Origin: Lachnospiraceae bacterium
Lineage (GTDB): Bacteria > Bacillota > Clostridia > Lachnospirales > Lachnospiraceae
Length of the DNA: 13,684 nt
Direction: 5' to 3'
Assembly: GCA_024695225.1 (NCBI GenBank)
Contig: JAILIO010000153.1
Location: 1 to 13,684 of the forward strand
Numbering within the stretch: the stretch's first letter is position 1; every line of letters starts with the position of its first letter. The position numbers and the translations under genes are program-made. Below are positions 1 to 6,304 of this stretch, piece by piece. Under the pieces are notes generated by a model. It worked only from the letters and a program-made list of their open reading frames with translations. It was not told the origin of the DNA and did no database searches.

Positions 1-29
1 TATTTCACGGGTCACAGGAGGAGAGGATC

Positions 30-218
30 ATGGAAAAAAAGTTAAAAGATGAAGAATTGAAACAGGTTTCAGGAGGAACGGCTGCAGACAACGGCAATGG
101 GACAACTGTCAAGTCATGCGCGAACTGTCATGAGAAAGTCAGGATATCAACTGTAAATCCCGATTACATATGTCCTTTCTGCGGTATGGATGTCAGATTT
201 CTGAAAACTGCAAAGTGA
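30..218 (+). CDS. Double-glycine leader peptide with two CxxC pairs (putative exported RiPP/bacteriocin-like precursor)
   Basis: This 62-residue protein is the probable cargo of the C39-type export system encoded downstream. Seen directly: residues 5-16 read LKDEELKQVSGG, a good match to the double-glycine leader pattern (acidic/Leu/Val spacing ending in GG). Cleavage would fall after Gly16 and leave a 46-residue core. The core has a Gly/Asn/Thr-rich start and four cysteines, C30, C33, C48 and C51, spaced C-x2-C-x14-C-x2-C with CPFCG at the second pair, as in a zinc ribbon. The cysteines could instead form disulfides or be modified. AGGAGG at 16-21 lies 8 nt before the ATG. The gene sits just upstream of an internal promoter and in the same direction as the transporter genes. 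The leader and the C39 peptidase at 6301-8469 support each other; activity of the core is unknown. An alternative is a small regulatory zinc-ribbon protein whose N-terminus matches a leader by chance, which I think is less likely. Confidence 0.75.
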   Translation: MEKKLKDEELKQVSGGTAADNGNGTTVKSCANCHEKVRISTVNPDYICPFCGMDVRFLKTAK

Positions 219-226
219 TACTTTTG

Positions 227-256
227 TTGACGATATTTTGAGGGCTATGATAAAAT
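227..256 (+). promoter_or_regulatory. Predicted sigma-A-type promoter with extended -10
   Basis: A TTGACG -35 box (227-232) is followed after 18 nt by TAAAAT (251-256), with TG at 248-249 forming an extended -10. Transcription would start near 263, giving a leader of only about 20 nt before the ATG at 285, which has AGGAGG at 272-277. The promoter lies in the 66-nt gap between the leader peptide gene and the surface protein gene. It would let the downstream operon be transcribed independently of whatever drives the peptide gene. No terminator hairpin is visible in this gap, so read-through from upstream is also possible. Confidence 0.6.
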
Positions 257-284
257 CCTTTGTATATATGAAGGAGGGAGAGTT

Positions 285-2888
285 ATGAACAAACAGTTTA
301 TGTTGAGGATGTTAAAGTCAGGTGTGGCGCTGTTTTCAGCCGGTATGATCTGCTTTGCATCTGTTGCCGGTGCACAGGAACTGGGCGACCCTGGTGTGGA
401 AATATCTGCAGATGATCCGGAAAATGTGGGTCTTACGGGCAGCCAGGGCGGTTTCGCCGGTTCGGCATATTCTGAAGGTGAATTGAATTCCGCAGGCGTT
501 GTCGATCAGCAGGACAGCATCGATGACCAGGGCGGTATTGCCGGCGTGGGATATTATGATGATATGTGGGACAAGTCCGATGAGGTAGGCACTGCAGGCT
601 CCAATATAGCTCCAGAAGATGCCGGAGGCGAACTGGATTCCATGTTCCAGAGCGATCCTGTGGATCCTGAGAATGACGACGACGATGTCATAATCATCCT
701 GGATCCGGAAGACGATCCCGGAAGTCCCTCCAATCCCGTGGTGAATCCGGTTGCGCCGGTACCTGCTCCCAAGGCCAGCAAGCCTTCATATTCCATTTCC
801 TATGTGATGAACGGCGGTGTTAATTACGGCGCATCTCCCACTACTGCCACATACGAGGAAACCTTCAATGTGTCCAATCCCACAAGGAACGGTTATGTGT
901 TTGAGGGATGGTATATATCGGGACTGGATTCAAGCATACATTATATTGATTACGGGGCAACTTCGGCCACATCCATATCAGACTGTTACGCCACTGCCTT
1001 CAGCAACCTTACAGCCACAGGCGGCACGGTCACCTTCACTGCCCAGTGGAGCATACCCGCGGTCATAACCGGGGTCAGCGGCCTGGTGCAGGACGGATCC
1101 ACATACGCACTGGTGAGTGAAGCAGGAGTACCCGCAGACGCCGATGTGGATTATCTGCTCAACAATAACAGAGTCAGTTTCCCCACTGCATCCGCAGCCG
1201 GGACCTATACCATAGAATACAATGTCAGTGCCCCGGGCACCATAAACGATGTCAGAGGCATGCTTAAGGTGACCATAGCAAAGCCGGCTGTGAAACAGAA
1301 CCTTTCGGTGTCCGGTTTTAACGGGACATACGACGGCAATGATCACGGGGTTAAGGTGACGGTCTCTCCCAAGGGCACGGCTGTTGAATACAGCACCAAC
1401 AATTCCAGCTGGAGCAGCAGCGCTCCCAAATTCAGGGATGTGACAAATTCCAGGGTGTATGTGAGGCTTGCGGACAATCCTTCCATCTCAGCCAGCGCAG
1501 AGGTGGTCATAAAGAAGAAGAATGCAAATATTTATTTCTCCACCAACTTCCCCGGGAGCATGAACCAGAATGTTACATTCTCCACAGATTACAAACTGGA
1601 TGCAGGCAGCCAGGTGACCATGACCAGCAGCAATCCATCCGTGTTGAATGTAAATTACAGCGGCTCCAATGTGAGCTTAAGCCCCGGAAGCAACACCGGC
1701 ACCGTGACCATAACGGTCAGGACTGATGAGACAAATAACTACACCGGCATATACCAGCAGTACAATATTTCCGTGGTGCCCTCAAAGCTGGTGGGCCTGG
1801 CCATAAATCCCTCGGCCATAAGCATCGCTGTCGGGACCACGGCCAAGATATCCGTGACAGGCACCCCTGCAGGCGCCCCCATAAACAATCTGGCCTATGT
1901 GTCCTCCGATTCATCCATCGTCACTGTGGATGCAAACGGAAACCTTTCCGGAAAGAAGGCCGGCAAGGCTGTGATCGGGGCTTACAGCGGCGGTGTTTCG
2001 GCCCAGGCTCTGGTGGAGGTTTATTCCCTGACAGTGCCTACGGTGGCGGTAGCCCTCGACAGGAACTCCGCATCCATCGCCAAGGGGGATTCATTTACAC
2101 TTAATCCCACAGTTACGGTAAATGACAACACCCTGAGCAAAGCTCTCGCTTGGACCACCTCCGACAAGTCGGTGGCCACTGTGAGCAACGGCAGTGTGAA
2201 GGGTATCAAGGCGGGCACGGCAGACATAACCGCAAGGACTGTGACCGGGAATACCGCAACTTGCCGCGTGACGGTGTCTGAGAAAGTGATCCCCAAGGTT
2301 GAAGCGGTGACCATAGATCCCACTGCAAAGCTTTCCGTGGGAGATACCACGCAGCTTTCACTGAACCTCTATCCCGAAGGTATATCCGACAAGGTCACCT
2401 GGACAACCACAGACAACAGGATAGTCATCGTGAACGGAGGTATGATCCAGGGCGTCAGCCCCGGGACTGCGGTAGTAAAGGCGGTTGCCTCCAACGGCAA
2501 ATACAGTTCATGCGCAGTCACAGTCTTTGATATAAACTCCATGGCAAACGAGAAAGCCCAGCAGATGGTGAAGGCTTCCAGGAACTCTGATGACGGCAAT
2601 ACCTTCGACCAGTCGGGCAGGAGTGCCGAAGCTGCTGTGAGCGAGACCCCTGTAACCGGGTCCACCGCAGGAAATGAGGCCATATGGAAGACGGACAATG
2701 CTCCGGCTCAGGAAGATCTGTATGTGGTAAATGATCAGGCAAAGACTGCTGCCCAGAGCGCAGAACTCCAGCAGGCCACCCTTAAGGCGGAAAAGAAGGG
2801 GATGAGCATGGGACTTCTGGTGGCGGCCTTGATCGGCATAGGAGTTGCGGCCACGGCAGGTATCATTGCCATAGGAAGAAGACGCTGA
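285..2888 (+). CDS. Secreted, membrane-anchored Ig-repeat surface protein (InlB-type, MBG-like and Big_2 domains)
   Basis: This 867-residue protein is predicted to be exported by Sec and held at the cell surface. Seen: a signal peptide at residues 1-30 with cleavage likely after VAGA; an acidic, Gly/Asp-rich stretch to about 150; a Pro-rich hinge (about 150-165); and a Listeria-Bacteroides/InlB B-type repeat at about 168-254 (GYVFEGWY then a terminal QW). Next come beta-rich segments resembling MBG domains (about 255-420, including TYDGNDHGV), a further Ig-like stretch (about 420-500), and three Big_2 domains at about 502-582, 584-667 and 668-748. A polar Gln/Ala-rich stalk leads to a C-terminal hydrophobic helix (about 842-864) ending GRRR. 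The end resembles a sortase tail, but I see no LPxTG directly before the helix, so simple membrane anchoring is more likely. Such domains are usually adhesive or structural. Being first after the promoter and 15 nt from the next gene places it in the operon, but its link to peptide export is unknown. Confidence 0.9.
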   Translation: MNKQFMLRMLKSGVALFSAGMICFASVAGAQELGDPGVEISADDPENVGLTGSQGGFAGSAYSEGELNSAGVVDQQDSIDDQGGIAGVGYYDDMWDKSDEVGTAGSNIAPEDAGGELDSMFQSDPVDPENDDDDVIIILDPEDDPGSPSNPVVNPVAPVPAPKASKPSYSISYVMNGGVNYGASPTTATYEETFNVSNPTRNGYVFEGWYISGLDSSIHYIDYGATSATSISDCYATAFSNLTATGGTVTFTAQWSIPAVITGVSGLVQDGSTYALVSEAGVPADADVDYLLNNNRVSFPTASAAGTYTIEYNVSAPGTINDVRGMLKVTIAKPAVKQNLSVSGFNGTYDGNDHGVKVTVSPKGTAVEYSTNNSSWSSSAPKFRDVTNSRVYVRLADNPSISASAEVVIKKKNANIYFSTNFPGSMNQNVTFSTDYKLDAGSQVTMTSSNPSVLNVNYSGSNVSLSPGSNTGTVTITVRTDETNNYTGIYQQYNISVVPSKLVGLAINPSAISIAVGTTAKISVTGTPAGAPINNLAYVSSDSSIVTVDANGNLSGKKAGKAVIGAYSGGVSAQALVEVYSLTVPTVAVALDRNSASIAKGDSFTLNPTVTVNDNTLSKALAWTTSDKSVATVSNGSVKGIKAGTADITARTVTGNTATCRVTVSEKVIPKVEAVTIDPTAKLSVGDTTQLSLNLYPEGISDKVTWTTTDNRIVIVNGGMIQGVSPGTAVVKAVASNGKYSSCAVTVFDINSMANEKAQQMVKASRNSDDGNTFDQSGRSAEAAVSETPVTGSTAGNEAIWKTDNAPAQEDLYVVNDQAKTAAQSAELQQATLKAEKKGMSMGLLVAALIGIGVAATAGIIAIGRRR

Positions 2889-2903
2889 GAAAGGAGACGG
2901 TAA

Positions 2904-3116
2904 ATGAGCGCGATGCTGAGTAAGATCTTTGATTATCAGAGATTTGAAGGAAACCGTATCCTGAGTACTCTGATAAATGAAAGTGAGAGCAGATATGATT
3001 CACTCGCCGGATACGGAAGAGTGAGACTTACAGATGATCAGCTTGACATGGTAAATGCAGCAGGGGATGCCGGTGTGATGCCCGGCAAGACAGGCGTTGG
3101 AATCTCACGTAAATAA
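2904..3116 (+). CDS. Small protein with degenerate leader-like motif (LTDDQLDMVNAAG), unknown function
   Basis: I do not recognise this 70-residue protein with confidence. The first 35 residues (starting MSAMLSKIFDYQRFEGNRIL) look helical and charged. Residues 42-54, LTDDQLDMVNAAG, closely follow the pattern of a double-glycine leader (compare LKDEELKQVSGG in the peptide at 30-218), but AAG replaces the terminal GG and only 16 residues follow. It has no transmembrane segment and no cysteine. The start is well supported: AAGGAG at 2891-2896, 7 nt before ATG. Its last 20 nt overlap the sigma factor gene, so the two are probably translationally coupled. It may be a second, unusual export substrate, a non-cleaved ligand of the peptidase domain, or a regulator of the sigma factor. 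None of these is shown by the sequence. Confidence 0.7.
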   Translation: MSAMLSKIFDYQRFEGNRILSTLINESESRYDSLAGYGRVRLTDDQLDMVNAAGDAGVMPGKTGVGISRK

Positions 3117-3606
3117 AGACAGTACGGGCAATACAGACCGTTCAGAGATATACTCCCTCTATTATTTAAAAGTGAGGGGGTATATTCATGGGAAAATCCA
3201 GAATCCCGAAGACGCAGAGGATCTGGTGCAGGACGTGTTTGTGAAGGTGTTCAAAAACCTTGATAAATTTGACAGCAGCAAAGCTTCCATGTCCACATGG
3301 ATCTACACCATAACCGCGAATACGGTGAACGACTGGTTCAGGACCAGAAAAGTCAGTTCCGAACTGCCGGAGACTGTGATGTCTGACGAAGACATCGAAA
3401 GTGCGATGCTGGACAGCGAGACCCTTGAGAGGCTTTCCAAAGCGCTTGCCGGCCTGGATGAGAGAGAACGGGATGTGATAGTGATACATTATTACAGAGG
3501 TGAGGAACTCAAATCCATAGCTGAGCATATGAATGTATCCTATTCCACCGTAAAGAATATACACAGAAAGGCGCTTGAGCATTTAAGACGCAATATGGGG
3601 TCATAA
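3097..3606 (+). CDS. ECF-type RNA polymerase sigma factor (sigma-70 family)
   Basis: This 169-residue protein would direct RNA polymerase to a specific promoter set, probably including this cluster or partner genes. Seen: a sigma-2 region at about residues 17-85 with PEDAEDLVQDVFVKVFKNL and then MSTWIYTITANTVNDWFR, and a sigma-4 region at about 110-167 with LDERERDVIVIHYYRGEEL and an SYSTVKNIHRKAL recognition helix. No sigma-3 domain lies between them, which fits the ECF group by architecture and length. The start is TTG at 3097, inside the preceding gene, with no strong Shine-Dalgarno sequence; no other in-frame start lies before sigma-2. Translation therefore probably depends on coupling to the upstream small protein. 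No classical membrane-spanning anti-sigma factor is adjacent. A 12-bp hairpin lies inside the early coding region (3148-3185). Confidence 0.9.
   Translation: MESHVNKDSTGNTDRSEIYSLYYLKVRGYIHGKIQNPEDAEDLVQDVFVKVFKNLDKFDSSKASMSTWIYTITANTVNDWFRTRKVSSELPETVMSDEDIESAMLDSETLERLSKALAGLDERERDVIVIHYYRGEELKSIAEHMNVSYSTVKNIHRKALEHLRRNMGS
3148..3185 (+). other. Inverted repeat / mRNA hairpin inside the sigma factor gene
   Basis: Left arm ATATACTCCCTC (3148-3159) pairs with right arm GAGGGGGTATAT (3174-3185): 12 bp with a single T-G wobble and a 14-nt A/T-rich loop. It begins about 50 nt into the sigma factor coding sequence. No T-run follows the right arm, so it is not an intrinsic terminator. It could slow ribosomes, affect mRNA stability or be an operator-like repeat; it could also be a chance product of the Tyr/Leu/Gly codons there. 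Confidence 0.45.
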
Positions 3607-3607
3607 A

Positions 3608-5797
3608 TTGGGCTGGTTTGACGAACAGATAAAGGACAGGATCCGGAAAGATAATGAGAGCTTTTCCGAAGGGTTTGAGCGCATGGCAAATGCGGTCTTG
3701 GGATCTCGTATTGCCGGAGCCATGCAGTCTGAAAGGGTTCAGGCCCGGGACGCCCTTTCTGAAGTCTTCAGATATTATCATGAAAAAATGCCACCCTATT
3801 CCGATATGATCACGGATGTGACAGAGCAGATGGAACACGTGCTCAGACCCTCCGGGATCATGCATCGCATGGTCTATCTGGAGGGGGAGTGGTGGAAGGA
3901 TGCAGCCGGGGTTATGATAGGTTCCCTGAAGGACACCGGCGGCGTGGTGGCTCTGATCCCTACAGGCATAAGCGGCATGGGAGGTTATTATTATACTGAC
4001 TATGCCACCGGCGGGAAGGTTCATGTAAATAAAAAAACCGCCGGGAGACTGGATCACGAGGCCCTCTGTTTCTACAGGCCTCTTCCCCAGAGAGAGATAA
4101 CCATGAACGATCTGATCAAGTTCATGCTGGAGAGCAGGTCCCAGTCAGACTATATATCTGAGATGCTGATCGCTCTGGCGGTGGCTCTCGTGGGTATGAT
4201 CCCCGTAAAGATCGAAAGCATAATCTTCTCCAGTGTGGTCTTCTCCAAAGACTACGGACTTCTGCTTTCGGTCTTTGTGTTCTTTCTTGGGGTCAAGATG
4301 TCACAGGTGCTGTTTGGAGGAGTGAAGACTCTCGTGACCGGGCGAAAGGTGGAAAAGATATCCAACTCCGTCCAGGTCGCCACATATATGAGGATACTGT
4401 CCCTGCCGTCGGATTTTTTCAGACGTTATACCTCAGGTGAACTGGCCATGTATCTGGACTATCTGAACGAGCTTGTTGTAAATATATTCGACTCCATAAT
4501 AGGGGCCGCTCTGACGGCCATATTTTCCCTGGTCTATCTCATACAGTTGTTTACCTATGGTCCCCAGATAATGGTGCCCTGTCTCATCATGATACTGATC
4601 ATGATCCTATCTTCCATGCTTTCCATGTATGCGTTTACAAGGATGGAATACGCTATAACGGCTGCCAATTCCAGGGAAAACGGGGTTTCCTTTGCACTCA
4701 TATCCGGAGTGCAGAAGATAAAACTGGCAGGGGCTGAAAAAAGAGCCTTTGCCAAATGGGCGGAGTATTATTCCGACTATCTGAATGAGAACTTCAATGT
4801 ACCGGCTCTTTACAGGCTGGGTCCCGTCATGTCCTCGTGCATAGGCGGGATCGGAACCGTGGTCATTTATTATTATGCCATGAAGGCCAATCTGAACGTA
4901 GCTGAGTACATCCCCTTTGTAAACGCATTCGGACTGATCACGGGGGCATTTTCCGGATTTGCGGCAGTGACGCCTGAGGCTGGAAGGATACTTCCGGTGT
5001 TCAAACTGATAAAGCCCATATTTGAGACCAAGCCGGACGTGGCCAAGAACAGGTTCACCATATCCAGGATCTCCGGCGCCATAGAAATGAACAATGTGAC
5101 CTTCAGATATGACCATTCCATGCCGCCGGTCCTGAACAATCTGTCCCTTAAGATAAGGTCCGGTCAGTACACGGCCATAGTCGGGAAAACGGGCTGTGGG
5201 AAATCAACTCTGTTCAGGATACTGCTGGGTTTTGAAACCCCCAACAGAGGAGCGGTTTACTACGATGGCAGGGATGTGGCGGGTATGGACCTGAAGTCCT
5301 TAAGACAGCACATAGGCGTGGTGCTCCAGGACGAAAAACTATTTCAGGGCGACATTTTTTCAAACATAACCATCTCTTCCCCGGGAGCAACCTTGGAGGA
5401 CGCGTGGGAAGCTGCGCGGATGGCGGGTGTGGCTGAAGATATAGAAAAAATGCCCATGGGGATGAACACCATAATCTCTGAGGGCTCCGGCGGGATATCC
5501 GGAGGTCAGCGCCAGAGGATCCTGATAGCCAGAGCTATAGTCATGAAACCCAGGCTGATCATGTTTGACGAGGCTACCAGCGCTCTTGACAATGTGACTC
5601 AGAAGATAGTTTCCGATTCCCTGGAAAAGCTTAAATGCACCAGGATAGTCATCGCCCACAGGCTTTCAACCATCAGGCACTGTGACAGGATAATCGTTCT
5701 GGACCAGGGCAGGATAGCCGAGGAGGGCACATTTGAGGAGTTGATGGAGAAAAACGGTATCTTTTGTGAACTGGCTGAACGCCAGATGGCAAAGTGA
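3608..5797 (+). CDS. NHLM-type bacteriocin export ABC transporter, second (non-peptidase) ATPase/permease
   Basis: This 729-residue fused permease-ATPase is predicted to act in the membrane with the C39 transporter encoded downstream. Seen: residues 1-175 form a soluble domain with the features I associate with NHLM ABC2 proteins (family TIGR03797): an FDEQIKDRIRKDNE start, VYLEGEWWKDAAG, then ALIPTG and FYRPLPQREI. A transmembrane region spans about 181-460. The nucleotide-binding domain has Walker A GKTGCGKST (526-534), Q-loop Gln574, signature SGGQ (631-634), Walker B with Asp654 and Glu655, and H-loop His684. All ATPase residues are present. There is no C39 catalytic triad at its N-terminus, which separates it from the 6301-8469 protein. 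The start is TTG at 3608, one nucleotide after the sigma factor stop, with GGGG about 7 nt upstream; coupling to the preceding gene is likely. Confidence 0.93.
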   Translation: MGWFDEQIKDRIRKDNESFSEGFERMANAVLGSRIAGAMQSERVQARDALSEVFRYYHEKMPPYSDMITDVTEQMEHVLRPSGIMHRMVYLEGEWWKDAAGVMIGSLKDTGGVVALIPTGISGMGGYYYTDYATGGKVHVNKKTAGRLDHEALCFYRPLPQREITMNDLIKFMLESRSQSDYISEMLIALAVALVGMIPVKIESIIFSSVVFSKDYGLLLSVFVFFLGVKMSQVLFGGVKTLVTGRKVEKISNSVQVATYMRILSLPSDFFRRYTSGELAMYLDYLNELVVNIFDSIIGAALTAIFSLVYLIQLFTYGPQIMVPCLIMILIMILSSMLSMYAFTRMEYAITAANSRENGVSFALISGVQKIKLAGAEKRAFAKWAEYYSDYLNENFNVPALYRLGPVMSSCIGGIGTVVIYYYAMKANLNVAEYIPFVNAFGLITGAFSGFAAVTPEAGRILPVFKLIKPIFETKPDVAKNRFTISRISGAIEMNNVTFRYDHSMPPVLNNLSLKIRSGQYTAIVGKTGCGKSTLFRILLGFETPNRGAVYYDGRDVAGMDLKSLRQHIGVVLQDEKLFQGDIFSNITISSPGATLEDAWEAARMAGVAEDIEKMPMGMNTIISEGSGGISGGQRQRILIARAIVMKPRLIMFDEATSALDNVTQKIVSDSLEKLKCTRIVIAHRLSTIRHCDRIIVLDQGRIAEEGTFEELMEKNGIFCELAERQMAK

Positions 5798-5815
5798 CCG
5801 GGAACGGGGTGTCAA

Positions 5816-6304
5816 ATGTCCGGTAATGAGAAGAGTATTTTCAGAAAAGAGAGTATAGACAGGCTTGAAAGCCCGGAGCAGTTAAATCAGTATATACATG
5901 TCACCAGACCCTCCGTATGGATACTGTTTGCCGCGATCACAATGCTGCTGGGAGGAGTGATGTACTGGATGCTTACGGGAGAGATGGAAACACATCTGAC
6001 TGCTGTGACCATAGTCGAATCCGGCAGGGCAAACGCCTATGTGGACGCCGTGGAAGTGGACAGGATAACTGAAGGCTGTACAGTCATAGTCGGGGAGACC
6101 GAAAACAGCAGGGTGAAGTATGTGTCTGAAACCACCATAAGGGTGCCGGAGGAGATATCTTCGGATTTCCTGGAGCTGACAGGACCCGGGGAGAAAGCAT
6201 ATGTGGTAACCCTTGAGGATGTGAATCTTCCGGACGGGGTTTATTATTCCGATATCATCGTGGATGTGATGCGTCCCCACGAATATCTTTTGGGTGTGGA
6301 ATGA
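5816..6304 (+). CDS. Short HlyD/MFP-like NHLM secretion protein
   Basis: This 162-residue protein is probably the periplasmic-adaptor-like partner of the two ABC transporters. Seen: the N-terminus reads SIFRKESIDRLESPEQLNQY then IHVTRP, which I recognise as the conserved start of NHLM HlyD-type secretion proteins (TIGR03794). One transmembrane helix follows at about 34-53, then about 105 extracytoplasmic, beta-rich residues. HlyD-family adaptors are normally well over 300 residues, with a coiled-coil hairpin and lipoyl domain; neither is visible here, so this is a much reduced form. The reading frame is intact, so I infer a reduced family member and not a pseudogene. Its stop overlaps the next start as ATGA (6301-6304). 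It follows the ABC2 gene by 18 nt, with only a weak GGGG ribosome site 6 nt before ATG. The assignment depends on the N-terminal motif and context. Confidence 0.75.
   Translation: MSGNEKSIFRKESIDRLESPEQLNQYIHVTRPSVWILFAAITMLLGGVMYWMLTGEMETHLTAVTIVESGRANAYVDAVEVDRITEGCTVIVGETENSRVKYVSETTIRVPEEISSDFLELTGPGEKAYVVTLEDVNLPDGVYYSDIIVDVMRPHEYLLGVE

Noticed and set aside
246..251. TATGAT as the -10 box of the promoter
   Set aside because: It would be only 13 nt from TTGACG; TAAAAT at 251-256 with an 18-nt spacer and extended TG is the better fit.
2646..2663. TPVTG (residues 788-792 of the surface protein) as a sortase signal
   Set aside because: It resembles xPxTG but lies about 50 residues before the hydrophobic helix, with a polar stretch between; sortase motifs sit directly before the helix.
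3509..4057. 182-codon minus-strand open frame across the sigma factor/ABC junction
   Set aside because: It is antisense to two confident genes, is His/Pro/Gly-rich without a domain, and has no matching operon context.
5816..6304. HlyD-like gene as a broken pseudogene
   Set aside because: The frame is intact, ends in a neat ATGA overlap with the next gene, and has a conserved N-terminus, so a naturally short protein is more likely.
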